The notes under the pieces were generated by a model. It had not been told where the DNA came from. It ran no database searches and saw only the letters and a list, made by a program, of their open reading frames with translations. Shown here one piece after another: positions 17,586 through 26,456 of a stretch of DNA of 64,000 bases; position 1 is the first letter of the stretch, and the number at the start of each line of letters is the position of its first letter. The DNA is from Mariniphaga sp963747515. GTDB lineage: Bacteria > Bacteroidota > Bacteroidia > Bacteroidales > Prolixibacteraceae. The stretch lies in the NCBI GenBank assembly GCA_963747515.1, contig CAVVFN010000003.1:124001-188000 (forward strand), in the 5' to 3' direction. The position numbers and the translations under genes were made by a program.

Positions 17586-17931
17586 ATCAAAATTAGAGAA
17601 ATTTTACAATTAGTTGATTCAAGAATAGTTGCCGGGAATATGAATTTCGATGAAAATCTTGATAAAGCCTTCAGTTCAGATTCAATGAGTGATGTTTTAA
17701 CGCTTGATGAAAACAACATACTTCTGATAACTGGTCTTGCTAACTTACAACTGATACGTACAGCTGAAATGGCGGATATTAACCCAGTATTGCTTGCCCG
17801 CGAGAAACAGGCTACCCCTGATAATGATAGAGCTGTTAAAAGAAAACGGGCTTGTTCTGATGAAAACTCCATTCTCTATTTATAAAGCCAGCGGCATAAT
17901 TTATTCAAATGGATTAAAGGAAGTATATTAA
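17586..17931 (+). pseudogene. Frameshifted DRTGG-domain gene of the hydrogenase operon
   Basis: Frame A (from 17586) reads KIREILQLVDSRIVAG, then ILLITGLANLQLIRTAEMAD and breaks near 17825-17840. The expected C-terminal half continues in another frame: LKENGLVLMKTPFSIYKASG, ending in NGLKEVY with a stop at 17931. Together they make a full DRTGG-domain protein of about 115 aa, the usual first gene of sensory-hydrogenase clusters. The codon at the expected start is ATC instead of ATG. A start at ATG 17640 would give only an 81-aa misframed product. The gene is broken by one inserted base (or two lost). Confidence 0.8.
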
Positions 17932-18195
17932 TGGCAGTTGAAATCTTTTTTTTCCAATTATTGGAGGCGACTTTTCCAATGCTGGAAAGGCTTCATCCCA
18001 CCTGGTTTAAAATTTGACGCACTGGGGATTTCTAAGCAAGCTTCTGAAATACATGTTATAAAACATTATGTTTTACAATATAAAATGACCTTAATTCGCA
18101 CTTCTGATGCACATTCTTTGAAACAAATTGGCGAAATTTGCACCATCTTTAAAATGGATGGAATTCGTATTTCTGAAATTAGAGAAAAGCATTGA
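17932..18195 (+). pseudogene. Deletion scar joining an RsbW-like gene start to a PHP-domain gene end
   Basis: The ATG at 17932 overlaps the stop of the DRTGG remnant. Across three frames the text reads MAVEIFF, then IIGGDFSNAGKASSHLV, then FDALGISKQAS: the first 40 or so residues of the RsbW-like ATPase that normally follows DRTGG. It then passes directly into MTLIRTSDAHSLKQIGE and GIRISEIREKH, the C-terminal end of a PHP-domain phosphoesterase. Two frameshifts precede the joint. An 85-aa open frame (17938-18195) crosses the junction but is unlikely to make a useful protein. The loss implies deletion of the rest of RsbW and the start of PHP, with anything that lay between. Confidence 0.72.
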
Positions 18196-18226
18196 ACCAG
18201 AGGGAACACAGATAATGTAAACTAAC

Positions 18227-18772
18227 ATGAAAACCATTTCGGATCATGTGCTGGATATTGTTGAAAATTTAGTAAAGGCAAAGGCAACTTGTGAAATCAA
18301 TGTTGTTGAAGATAATGTTTCTGATTTTTATGCCCTTCATTTTAATGATAATGGCTGTGGAATGAGCAAGAATATTGTCCAACAGGCAACCAATCTGTTC
18401 TTTACATCAAGGGTAACACGAAAAGTAGGCTTGGGGCTGTCGTTGCTTAAATACAATGCACTGGCATCAAACGGCTCTTTTACAATAGATTCGGAAATTG
18501 GTAAAGGCACCCGGGTGAAGGCACTGTTTCAGCATACACATCTCGACCGCCCACCAGCAGGTGATCTTTGGGATGTTGTGTATCTGATTCTGCAGAGCAA
18601 TCCTGAAATCCAGGTGTTGTATCGACACCAGACACCTGAAGGAGCTTTTAGTATAGACTCTGATGAATTAAAACAGATATTAGGCGGTGTTTCATTCCAG
18701 CAGAAAGAAATAAAAAAGGGAATTATTGATTTGATTAAAAATAATTTGGAAGAAATTAAGGCTGGGAAATAA
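18227..18772 (+). CDS. HATPase_c ATP-binding protein of the hydrogenase operon
   Basis: A 181-aa protein with a GHKL ATPase fold: the N-box region HVLDIVENLVKAKATCE, G1 box FNDNGCGMS, ATP-lid region LFFTSRVTRKVGLGLSLLKYNA and the closing GKGTRVKALFQHTHLDRPP. No dimerisation or phospho-acceptor domain is present, so it is not a full histidine kinase; proteins of this kind regularly accompany HydS/HydABC loci and are thought to act in Ser/Thr-type signalling with the SpoIIE phosphatase. The C-terminal 70 residues are a conserved extension. It is intact, unlike the two genes before it, and leads the operon of Fe-S proteins after a 12-base gap. Confidence 0.85.
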   Translation: MKTISDHVLDIVENLVKAKATCEINVVEDNVSDFYALHFNDNGCGMSKNIVQQATNLFFTSRVTRKVGLGLSLLKYNALASNGSFTIDSEIGKGTRVKALFQHTHLDRPPAGDLWDVVYLILQSNPEIQVLYRHQTPEGAFSIDSDELKQILGGVSFQQKEIKKGIIDLIKNNLEEIKAGK

Positions 18773-18784
18773 AACAATTCGATT

Positions 18785-19180
18785 ATGACTAAAATAAAGA
18801 CGTTGGCTGACCTTCTGAAAATAAAGGAAGAAGTTCAGTCGAAAATAAAATTAAGAGAAAGAAGTGATCATCCGGAACAAGTGGTTCAGGTTAAGGTGGG
18901 AATGGCTACCTGCGGAATAGCTTCAGGAGCTAAAGAAACCATGAAATATTTTATTGATGAACTGGAACAGCAGGCCATTGATGCCGTGGTAACACAAACC
19001 GGTTGCATGGGATACTGTTATGCCGAACCAACAGTTGAAGTTATTCTTGCCGGCCATGACCCGGTGGTCTTTGGCTACGTTAATAAGGAAAAAGCTGAAC
19101 AAATAATTGATGTTTATATAAAACGGGGAGAACTTTTGGATGGAATTATTCCAATAAGCTTTAAAACCATTGATGAATAA
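18785..19180 (+). CDS. Thioredoxin-like [2Fe-2S] ferredoxin of the HydABC operon
   Basis: A 131-aa protein. A helical lead (TLADLLKIKEEVQSKIKLRE) precedes the thioredoxin-like [2Fe-2S] fold with its four cysteines in GMATCGIASGAKE and QTGCMGYCYAEPTVEV (Cys at about 45, then 76, 80). It resembles the NuoE C-terminal half and the ferredoxin usually encoded before HydB. It probably passes electrons within or to the hydrogenase, or senses redox state. It lies 12 bases after the ATPase gene and 21 before hydB. Only three cysteines are clearly at cluster positions, so cluster ligation should be checked. Confidence 0.82.
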   Translation: MTKIKTLADLLKIKEEVQSKIKLRERSDHPEQVVQVKVGMATCGIASGAKETMKYFIDELEQQAIDAVVTQTGCMGYCYAEPTVEVILAGHDPVVFGYVNKEKAEQIIDVYIKRGELLDGIIPISFKTIDE

Positions 19181-19201
19181 ATGATTTTTTAAGAAAAAAA
19201 T

Positions 19202-20995
19202 ATGACCGAATATAAAATGCAATTGCTTATTTGTGGCGGAACGGGATGCAATGCTGCAGAAAGTGATGAATTAAAAAGATCATTAAAATATTGGATTGAT
19301 GAGGTAGCAATGGAAGATGATGCACAGGTGGTTCTTACCGGTTGCTTCGGATTCTGTGAAAAAGGACCAATCGTGAAGGTTCTGCCTGATAATACTTTTT
19401 ATGTTGGAGTTTCACCTGCTGACGCGGAAGAAATTGTAAAGGAGCATCTTGTTAAAGGCAGGCAGGTAACCAGGTTACTTTATGTAGATCCGGTCACAAA
19501 AAAGCAAATCAGTGAATCCAAACACATGGATTTTTATAAAAAACAATTACGCATTGCATTGCGCAATTGCGGTTTTATAAATCCGGAAAGCATCAGTGAA
19601 TACATTTCGCGTGACGGCTATATGGCATTGGGCAAATGTTTGACCGGACACACACCTGAAGAAGTTATCAGGGAAGTTAAAGATTCAGGACTTCGTGGCC
19701 GTGGCGGCGGTGGTTTCCCAACAGGTCAGAAATGGGAAATTACCCGCGAATCAGTTTCAGATCAGAAATATGTGGTCTGTAATGCCGATGAAGGAGACCC
19801 TGGAGCTTTTATGGATCGTTCCATACTGGAAGGTGATCCACATTCGGTGATTGAAGCCATGGCTATTTGCGGATATTGTATAGGGGCTGATAAAGGACTG
19901 GTTTATATTCGGGCTGAATATCCTTTAGCCATTGAGCGACTTAAAATAGCTCTTAACCAGGCAAAGGAATACGGACTGCTTGGAGAAAATATTCTGAGCA
20001 CAGGATTTAATTTTGAGATCGATATTCGTTTGGGGGCCGGTGCTTTTGTGTGTGGCGAGGAAACTGCTCTTATTCATTCTATGGAAGGATTACGAGGTGA
20101 ACCTACATTTAAGCCTCCTTTTCCATCGGTTTCAGGTTATCTTGGAAAGCCTACCAATGTAAACAATGTTGAAACTTTTGCCAACATTCCTGTAATTATT
20201 AACAAAGGTGCTGCCTGGTTTGCCCAGATAGGTACTGAGAAATCAAAAGGAACCAAAGTTTTTGCGCTGGCAGGAAAAATTAATAACGTTGGACTTATTG
20301 AAGTGCCCATGGGAACAACCTTGCGCGAGGTTATATACGATATTGGCGGTGGAATAAAGGATGGTAAGGAATTTAAATCAGTTCAAACGGGCGGCCCTTC
20401 GGGGGGATGCCTCACCAAAGAATTCCTTGATGTCCCCATTGATTACGATAATTTGATTGCCGCGGGATCTATGATGGGTTCCGGTGGAATGATTGTTATG
20501 GATGAAGATGATTGTATGGTGGCTATTGCCCGGTTCTACCTAGAATTTACGCTCGAAGAATCGTGTGGGAAATGTTCCCCTTGCCGTATTGGAAATAAAA
20601 GGTTACATGAAATTCTAGAGAAAATAACCAATGGAAATGGAGAAGTGGTGGATTTAGAACGATTGAAGTTGCTGAGTAATGTGATAAAAGATACTTCACT
20701 ATGTGGCCTTGGACAAACATCACCCAACCCTGTATTGTCAACTATTTTAAATTTTGAAGATGAATATCTGGCTCATGTTACAGATAAAAAATGTCCTTCT
20801 GGTCAATGTAAAGCGTTACTTCAGTATGACATAATTGAAGATTTATGTACCGGTTGCACATTGTGTTTCCGGAACTGTCCGGTTGGAGCAATAACAGGGG
20901 AAAGAAGGCAACCGCATTACATAGACCAGACGCTTTGCATAAAGTGCGGGGTATGCTACGAAAAGTGCAAATTTAATGCAATAAAACTTTCATAG
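19202..20995 (+). CDS. hydB: NAD-reducing [FeFe]-hydrogenase subunit beta (NuoF-like)
   Basis: A 597-aa flavin/Fe-S subunit. Residues 1-95 are a [2Fe-2S] thioredoxin-like domain (CGGTGCNAAESDELKRS, LTGCFGFCEKGP). The NuoF core follows with the FMN/NAD motif GLRGRGGGGFPTGQKWE (about 161-177), NADEGDPGAFMDR and the [4Fe-4S] ligands ESCGKCSPCRIG plus SLCGLGQT. The C-terminus carries two further [4Fe-4S] motifs, CTGCTLCFRNCPVGAI and CIKCGVCYEKCKFNAI. In bifurcating HydABC enzymes this subunit holds FMN and NAD(H) and is the proposed site where electrons are split between NAD+ and ferredoxin. It is 12 bases before hydA. Length and domain order fit the family. Confidence 0.94.
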   Translation: MTEYKMQLLICGGTGCNAAESDELKRSLKYWIDEVAMEDDAQVVLTGCFGFCEKGPIVKVLPDNTFYVGVSPADAEEIVKEHLVKGRQVTRLLYVDPVTKKQISESKHMDFYKKQLRIALRNCGFINPESISEYISRDGYMALGKCLTGHTPEEVIREVKDSGLRGRGGGGFPTGQKWEITRESVSDQKYVVCNADEGDPGAFMDRSILEGDPHSVIEAMAICGYCIGADKGLVYIRAEYPLAIERLKIALNQAKEYGLLGENILSTGFNFEIDIRLGAGAFVCGEETALIHSMEGLRGEPTFKPPFPSVSGYLGKPTNVNNVETFANIPVIINKGAAWFAQIGTEKSKGTKVFALAGKINNVGLIEVPMGTTLREVIYDIGGGIKDGKEFKSVQTGGPSGGCLTKEFLDVPIDYDNLIAAGSMMGSGGMIVMDEDDCMVAIARFYLEFTLEESCGKCSPCRIGNKRLHEILEKITNGNGEVVDLERLKLLSNVIKDTSLCGLGQTSPNPVLSTILNFEDEYLAHVTDKKCPSGQCKALLQYDIIEDLCTGCTLCFRNCPVGAITGERRQPHYIDQTLCIKCGVCYEKCKFNAIKLS

Positions 20996-21007
20996 AAAAG
21001 GATAAAA

Positions 21008-22759
21008 ATGGATACAGTACAGTTAACCATAGATAATAAGCCGGTAGTTGTTCAAAAAGGAATTACCATTTTGGAAGCAGCCAAGGGGATGGGAGTTCAT
21101 ATCCCTACGCTGTGCCATATGAAACTTGATGATTTGAATATTGAAAACAGGCCGGGCGGCTGCCGCATATGTGTAGTGGAAGTGATTGGACGTAAAAATC
21201 TTGCCCCTGCGTGTTGTACAGAAGTAGCTGAAGGTATGGTGGTCAATTCTCACTCCATCAGAGTAATTAATGCCCGCCAGACAGTTTTGGAATTAATCCT
21301 TTCCGATCACCCGGCCGATTGTCTCATCTGTGTGAAATCAGGTAAGTGTGAACTGCAGGATATGGCTCACCACCTGGGAATAAGGGAAATTCATTATAAA
21401 GGCGAGCAATCCACCTATCGTGAGGATACCTCTCCTGCCATTATAAGGGATGTGGATAAATGCATCATGTGCCGCCGTTGCGAAATGATGTGCAATGAGG
21501 TACAAACAGTGGGAGTACTTTCTGCTATCAACCGTGGTTTCAATGCAGTGGTTTCCCCTGCTTTTGAAATGAACCTCGACCATTCAGTTTGCACCTACTG
21601 CGGACAATGTGTGGCAGTATGTCCCACAGGTGCCTTAACGGAAGTTGACCAGACAAGTCATGTGGTTCGGGCACTCTCCGATCCGACAAAAACAGTGATT
21701 GTACAAACAGCACCTGCAGTACGCGCCGCATTGGGTGAAGAATTCGGCATGGAACCTGGAACACTGGTTACCGGAAAACTGGCTGCAGCTCTTCGTCGAC
21801 TGGGATTCGATTATGTTTTTGATACCGATTTTGCTGCCGATCTTACCATCATGGAAGAAGGCACTGAAATGCTCAACAGGCTGTCTCGTTTTTTGGAAGG
21901 AGATGAAGATGTGAATTTGCCAATCCTGACTTCCTGCTGCCCTGCATGGGTGAAGTTTTTTGAACATCAGTTCCCGCAATTGAAGGACATTCCTTCAACT
22001 GCACGTTCACCCCAGCAGATGTTTGGCAGTATTGCCAAAACATATTTCGCTGATAAAATGGGAATCAGACGGGAGGATTTGGTTGTGGTTTCCATTATGC
22101 CATGCGTGGCTAAAAAATACGAATGCGGGCGTGATGAATTTAAAGTGAACAATAATCCTGATGTGGATTACGCCATCACTACCCGCGAACTGGCGGGCTT
22201 GATAAAACTGGCCAACATAAATTTCAACCGATTACCCAACGAAAATTTTGATCTTCCGATGGGAGAATCAACCGGAGCTGGAGTTATCTTCGGAACTACG
22301 GGTGGGGTAATTGAAGCTGCTGTTCGCACTGCTTATGAGTTGTATACTAAAAAACCACTTCCGAAGCTTGACTTTCACGAGCTGCGCGGAATGGAAGGTA
22401 TTCGTCAGGCAACCATCGATTTTGCAGGTTTCCCACTGAAGATTGGCATTGCACATGGATTGGGTAATGCGCGCCGGTTACTTGAAAAAATTGAATCGGG
22501 AGAAAGTGAATTTCATGCCATTGAAATTATGAGTTGTCCGGGTGGATGCATTGGTGGAGGTGGTCAACCTTACCATCATGGAAATGCAGAAATACTAAAG
22601 AAACGACAGATAGCTATTTACCAGGAAGACGGCAACAAAAAGATTCGTAAATCGCATGAGAATCCTTACATTATTCAACTGTATGAAGAATTCCTGGAAA
22701 AACCCATGAGCGAAAAAGCACATCATCTGTTGCATACACAGTATTTCGACAGAACATGA
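21008..22759 (+). CDS. hydA: [FeFe]-hydrogenase catalytic subunit alpha (group A3-like)
   Basis: A 583-aa enzyme that makes or oxidises H2. Domains in order: plant-type [2Fe-2S] (IPTLCHMKLDD, GGCRICVVEV), the His-Cys cluster (HPADCLICVKSGKCELQDM), two [4Fe-4S] clusters (CIMCRRCEMMC; CTYCGQCVAVCPTGA), then the H-cluster domain with L1 TSCCPAWVKFFE (about 302), L2 MPCVAKKYE (about 364) and L3 MSCPGGCIGGGGQP (about 509). All H-cluster cysteines are present. The extra C-terminal [2Fe-2S] domain of the Thermotoga protein is absent. With hydB and hydC it should form the NAD/ferredoxin electron-bifurcating complex. No HydE, HydF or HydG maturase gene is in the window. Confidence 0.96.
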   Translation: MDTVQLTIDNKPVVVQKGITILEAAKGMGVHIPTLCHMKLDDLNIENRPGGCRICVVEVIGRKNLAPACCTEVAEGMVVNSHSIRVINARQTVLELILSDHPADCLICVKSGKCELQDMAHHLGIREIHYKGEQSTYREDTSPAIIRDVDKCIMCRRCEMMCNEVQTVGVLSAINRGFNAVVSPAFEMNLDHSVCTYCGQCVAVCPTGALTEVDQTSHVVRALSDPTKTVIVQTAPAVRAALGEEFGMEPGTLVTGKLAAALRRLGFDYVFDTDFAADLTIMEEGTEMLNRLSRFLEGDEDVNLPILTSCCPAWVKFFEHQFPQLKDIPSTARSPQQMFGSIAKTYFADKMGIRREDLVVVSIMPCVAKKYECGRDEFKVNNNPDVDYAITTRELAGLIKLANINFNRLPNENFDLPMGESTGAGVIFGTTGGVIEAAVRTAYELYTKKPLPKLDFHELRGMEGIRQATIDFAGFPLKIGIAHGLGNARRLLEKIESGESEFHAIEIMSCPGGCIGGGGQPYHHGNAEILKKRQIAIYQEDGNKKIRKSHENPYIIQLYEEFLEKPMSEKAHHLLHTQYFDRT

Positions 22760-22843
22760 AAAATAGTAGTCATTAGTTTTTCAATCATTAGCCGATGGCA
22801 GAAGCAGTTCTCAATGAGTAATAAAACATGAAATGTATAAAAA

Positions 22844-23362
22844 ATGATGGTCATGCCAAAAATAAAACTAGCAGAAAATACAATTGAGATAATCAGGGAT
22901 ATTTGTTCAGAATTTAACAACAGTGAAGGCGAATTAATAAACGTTTTGCACAAAGTTCAGCATAAACTTGGATACCTTCCTGCTGAGGTACAGGAAGTTA
23001 TTGCAAAGGAACTTAAAGTTTCGGTGGCTAAGGTATATGGAGTGGTAACATTCTACAGCTTTTTCACCATGATTCCCATGGGGGAATTTCCAATTTCCAT
23101 CTGCATGGGTACTGCATGCTATGTGCGTGGAGCAGAGCAGGTACTGAGTGAATTTAAACGTCAGCTAAAGGTCGAAGTGGGCGAATCCACCGGCGATGGC
23201 AAGTTCTCTTTAAATTGTCTGCGTTGTGTGGGTGCCTGTGGGCTGGCCCCGGTGGTTATGGTTGGAGAAAAAGTTTATGGGCGTGTTGCACCGACACAAG
23301 TAAAGAAGATTATTGCCGAATACAGTGAAGGTTGTGTTCAAGAACAGGTAAAATCGGCCTGA
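22844..23362 (+). CDS. hydC: [FeFe]-hydrogenase subunit gamma (NuoE-like)
   Basis: A 172-aa NuoE-type protein. The helical half (IEIIRDICSEFNNSEGELIN to LPAEVQEVIAKELKVSVAKV, with YGVVTFYSFF) is followed by the thioredoxin-like [2Fe-2S] half with all four ligands: CMGTACYVRG and CLRCVGACGLAP. It is the small subunit of the HydABC complex. Start may be ATG 22844, 22847 or 22853; the last gives MPKIKLAEN, the more usual beginning. It lies 84 bases after hydA, and placing hydC last differs from the hydC-B-A order common in Clostridia. The reverse-strand MOSC gene converges on it. Confidence 0.93.
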   Translation: MMVMPKIKLAENTIEIIRDICSEFNNSEGELINVLHKVQHKLGYLPAEVQEVIAKELKVSVAKVYGVVTFYSFFTMIPMGEFPISICMGTACYVRGAEQVLSEFKRQLKVEVGESTGDGKFSLNCLRCVGACGLAPVVMVGEKVYGRVAPTQVKKIIAEYSEGCVQEQVKSA

Positions 23363-23439
23363 ATATTAAATTCAAAAAGTAGTGACACAAGAAATTTCTT
23401 TGATGCAGTTTGCTCTGTTGAATGTCACTTAAGGTTTAG

Positions 23440-24093
23440 TCAGAGAAAAGATCTAGTTAATTCTTTCCAGCGCTTCAACAAATCCTTTCTGCAGCTTTCG
23501 GCAAGGAAGGGATTGTCGATAGCCATTGAAAGATCATCTTTATTATAATCTGACGAATAGAGCAACTCAAATACTTTTTTTACTGTAATTGACTTTTTCT
23601 TTTCAATCCGGACCATTTCATCATTGGACTGAACGGATCCTGATTTAAGAACCCTGACATACATCCCGGAGTACCCCGACGCTACAAATTGTTTTACCAT
23701 CCCTGAATCACCAAACCGGATTCCCAGCTTAAAACAGGGCTGACGGGGCTGGGTTACCTGAACGATAGTTTTACCTATTTGGAAGATTTCTCCAATATAA
23801 ATATCTTTTTCCTGAAATCCCTCCACCGTAAGGTTTTCTCCAAACATTCCCCAGGTCATTTCAAGTTCAGGAAAAGAACGATGCCAGAAGGGGTAATGAT
23901 CTGCCGAATATAAATAACAAGCCTTATCAACTCCTCCATGATGTTTTCGATCGATTACCGTATCCTGATCAACATTCTCAATTCCAAGATAAATCGGTTG
24001 TAGCACCGGGTATTTAAAGATTCCCGTTTGTATTCGTTTCCCATTCCACATTATGGATTTTGAATTACCCGTATTTGTTGATACGATTTTCAT
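23440..24093 (-). CDS. MOSC domain protein (YiiM-like)
   Basis: A 217-aa protein with the MOSC fold: N-terminal SKSIMWNGKRIQTGIFK, the family stretch IDRKHHGGVDKACYLYSADH, MFGENLTVEGF and the conserved Cys in TQPRQPCFKLGIR, followed by a three-helix C-terminal tail as in YiiM. MOSC proteins bind molybdenum cofactor or transfer its sulfur; YiiM-type members reduce N-hydroxylated compounds. The substrate here is unknown. It is the last gene of the ybbR-coaE-J-domain group, 29 bases after its neighbour. Confidence 0.88.
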   Translation of the reverse strand: MKIVSTNTGNSKSIMWNGKRIQTGIFKYPVLQPIYLGIENVDQDTVIDRKHHGGVDKACYLYSADHYPFWHRSFPELEMTWGMFGENLTVEGFQEKDIYIGEIFQIGKTIVQVTQPRQPCFKLGIRFGDSGMVKQFVASGYSGMYVRVLKSGSVQSNDEMVRIEKKKSITVKKVFELLYSSDYNKDDLSMAIDNPFLAESCRKDLLKRWKELTRSFL

Positions 24094-24122
24094 AGCAGAA
24101 TTTTGTTGTCAGCTTCTGACAT

Positions 24123-24857
24123 TTATGTAATCTTCCTTTCTTTTTTAATATTTTCGTAAGCTTTATTTACCATTTGAAATTTTTCTTTGGCAGCTTTTTG
24201 AAAATCTTCTCCCAGATGGCTAACTTTATCGGGATGATATTTCATAGCCATACGTCGGAAAGCTTTTTTTAATTCTTCATTCGAAGCTGAGGGCTCAATT
24301 TCGAGTATTTTGTAATCGGCATTTACGTTGCGGATGAACATTGCCTGGATGGATTCGAAATCACGTTGGCCAATCCCCATTTCCAGAGCTATATGTGCAA
24401 TCAGAAGGCGCTCCTGTTCTTCCACACTGCCATCGGCATGAGCAATGCCAAAAAGAAAGTGAAGTAATTGCAGGCGTGCAGAATAATTCATATTTTGCCT
24501 GATTTGCCTGCACACTTCATTCACCGGGATGTTTTGTTTCAGCAGATCGCGCAACAACTTTACCGCTTCCTTTGCTGAACCCTCACCAAAATTATGCACC
24601 ATGAATTTTTTTACGTAGTCCAGCTCCGATTTCAACACTTTGCCGTCGGCTTTCATTACTGCTGCCGCCAGCACCAGGAGGCTCATGATATAACCGCCCG
24701 CTGTAGTGCGGCCCGAATAACCCGTTGTTCCACCCAATTTGAGCTGCTCTGTTCCGCCATCAATTAGAGATCCGATAACAAATCCAACGATTGCCCCGAT
24801 AGGTCCGCCAACTGCCCATCCCAGACCACCTCCAATCCATTTACCAAATTGTCCCAT
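24123..24857 (-). CDS. TerB-like/J-domain co-chaperone (DjlA-like)
   Basis: A 244-aa protein. A glycine-rich hydrophobic N-terminus (WIGGGLGWAVGGPIGAIVG) suggests membrane association. Residues about 50-165 are a TerB-like helical domain (SLLVLAAAVMKADGKVLKSE, FGIAHADGSVEEQERLLIAH). The C-terminal J domain spans about 180-244 (YKILEIEPSASNEELKKAFR) and keeps the HPD motif in MKYHPDKVSH, so it should stimulate DnaK. This is the DjlA layout. It overlaps coaE by 17 bases, so translation is probably coupled. Confidence 0.9.
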   Translation of the reverse strand: MGQFGKWIGGGLGWAVGGPIGAIVGFVIGSLIDGGTEQLKLGGTTGYSGRTTAGGYIMSLLVLAAAVMKADGKVLKSELDYVKKFMVHNFGEGSAKEAVKLLRDLLKQNIPVNEVCRQIRQNMNYSARLQLLHFLFGIAHADGSVEEQERLLIAHIALEMGIGQRDFESIQAMFIRNVNADYKILEIEPSASNEELKKAFRRMAMKYHPDKVSHLGEDFQKAAKEKFQMVNKAYENIKKERKIT

Positions 24858-25443
24858 TTGTTTTCAAATTTTTATCTATTCGGATGATATCAGGAAGAAT
24901 CATATTTTTATTATCATTCTCCAGACATAAATCAGCAACTTTCTTTTTTTTCTCCTCCGGCCACTGACTTTTCATGCGCTCTCTTACCTTTGGTTCTGTA
25001 ATTCCATTTCTTTGCATTATCCTGGAAATTCGTTGTTTCTCAGGCGCAGTTACCAATATTGAATAATCCATTTCTTCATAAAACCCTGTTTCAAATAATA
25101 TGGCAGCTTCATAAATTACATAAGGATAATGTTTTTTCCATTCCAGCCATTTATGAAATTCTTTTCTTACCCAAGGATGCACCAGTTCATTTACCTTTGT
25201 ACGGATTTTGTTATTTTGAAATATTACAGAAGCAACCAGTTGTCGGTTTAATTGGCCTCCTGCAGTGTATGCTTTTTCACCGAAGAGTCCGAGCAGTGCC
25301 TTTTTTATTTTATTATTCGAATTCATAAGGCGTCTGGCTTCACCATCCGCTTCAAATACAGGAATACCAAGCAGGCTAAAAACGTTGCAAACAGTTGTTT
25401 TTCCACTTCCTATGCCTCCAGTAATTCCAATAACTATTGCCAT
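24841..25443 (-). CDS. coaE: Dephospho-CoA kinase
   Basis: A 200-aa P-loop kinase that phosphorylates the ribose 3'-OH of dephospho-CoA, the last step of coenzyme A synthesis. The start MAIVIGITGGIGSGKTTVCN contains the P-loop; FEADGEARRLM, LVHPWVRKEF and the lid region TAPEKQRISRIMQRNG are in family order. Length is normal. It sits 17 bases after the YbbR gene, a pairing common in Bacteroidota. Confidence 0.96.
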   Translation of the reverse strand: MAIVIGITGGIGSGKTTVCNVFSLLGIPVFEADGEARRLMNSNNKIKKALLGLFGEKAYTAGGQLNRQLVASVIFQNNKIRTKVNELVHPWVRKEFHKWLEWKKHYPYVIYEAAILFETGFYEEMDYSILVTAPEKQRISRIMQRNGITEPKVRERMKSQWPEEKKKKVADLCLENDNKNMILPDIIRIDKNLKTNGTIW

Positions 25444-25460
25444 GCAAATAACTTTCTAAT

Positions 25461-26456
25461 TTATTCAGCTTCAATTAAAAATTCAACCGATGCTGGAGTA
25501 ACTTTAACCAACTGAATATACAATGGTTTTGATTCAACCTGAACTTCAAGAGTTTCTCTTTCTCCTGAAATTTGGTTGTAATCTACTGTTGCTGTGAATT
25601 CGGCTGATGAAATACTTTCATAATTGCTTAGCCCCACCATAAATGAAATTGTAACCTGCGGTGGGAACAACTTAATTTGAACATCTTCAGGCATATTTAT
25701 TATTTGAACGGGTAGTGTGATTTTTTTTTCAGTAAACTTTTCAACCGGCACCTGAAGGATGACTCTTTCAGGATAAAGACTTGTTTTTTCAGGATGTCTG
25801 ATGCGAATTGCCTGTTCTATACTAGTTTCTAAATCGTTGTAAGTAACGGGAACAGTGGTCAATGCCTTTACAGTATCAATTAATCCGGCAGGACCTGAAA
25901 TTTCCACACTATCGGGTTTTAACATCACTATTCCGTTGAGGTTATACTGGGGTTTGTAATTCAATGTTATATCTGGTTTAACCGGCACCAGTTTTGTTTC
26001 AAGGCTGTCGAACCTGAGGGAAAAATTTCCTGGCGAAACATCGGAAATAGATAGTTCATTGCTTACCTGTTTGCCTATTTCCCGTATCAGAATTTCACTG
26101 TTTATCTGAACCCTGTTTTTTGTGCTGTCCATATTCTGACTAAAAGCGGTCAAATCAAGCAGTATTGGGGAAAAAGAAAATGCCAGTTTATGCCGAAGTA
26201 ATGTAAAACCATGTGCCTGCACCCTCAAGTCCAGTTTTGAAGGGGGAGAATTTGACAAAAATAAATTATCCGGCGGATTTACATACTTTATATTATATGA
26301 GAGGGTAGTAATATAATCTTTACTCAAAGCATCCAGAAACCAAAGTGAAGTAGCAATCAGTAAACATACAGAAAATACAAAAATGCGCCTGTCATTTTTA
26401 ATTTTATCCAGCCGCAGATAACTTATTATTTTCGAAATTCTACTGTTCATTTTCAT
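25461..26456 (-). CDS. YbbR-like domain protein
   Basis: A 331-aa protein with one N-terminal membrane segment (IFVFSVCLLIATSLWFLDAL, about 25-44) and an extracytoplasmic part built of YbbR-type repeats: TLSYNIKYVNPPDNLFL, LVPVKPDITLNYKPQYNLNG, and ITLPVQIINMPEDVQIKLFP. YbbR domains bind or regulate membrane-associated enzymes such as the diadenylate cyclase CdaA in other phyla; a CdaA gene is not seen here. It heads the group ybbR, coaE, J-domain, MOSC. Confidence 0.88.
   Translation of the reverse strand: MKMNSRISKIISYLRLDKIKNDRRIFVFSVCLLIATSLWFLDALSKDYITTLSYNIKYVNPPDNLFLSNSPPSKLDLRVQAHGFTLLRHKLAFSFSPILLDLTAFSQNMDSTKNRVQINSEILIREIGKQVSNELSISDVSPGNFSLRFDSLETKLVPVKPDITLNYKPQYNLNGIVMLKPDSVEISGPAGLIDTVKALTTVPVTYNDLETSIEQAIRIRHPEKTSLYPERVILQVPVEKFTEKKITLPVQIINMPEDVQIKLFPPQVTISFMVGLSNYESISSAEFTATVDYNQISGERETLEVQVESKPLYIQLVKVTPASVEFLIEAE

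Noticed and set aside
23380..23432. AGTGACA...TGTCACT between hydC and the MOSC gene
   Set aside because: Seven pairs across a loop of more than 30 bases and no T-run; not convincing as a terminator.
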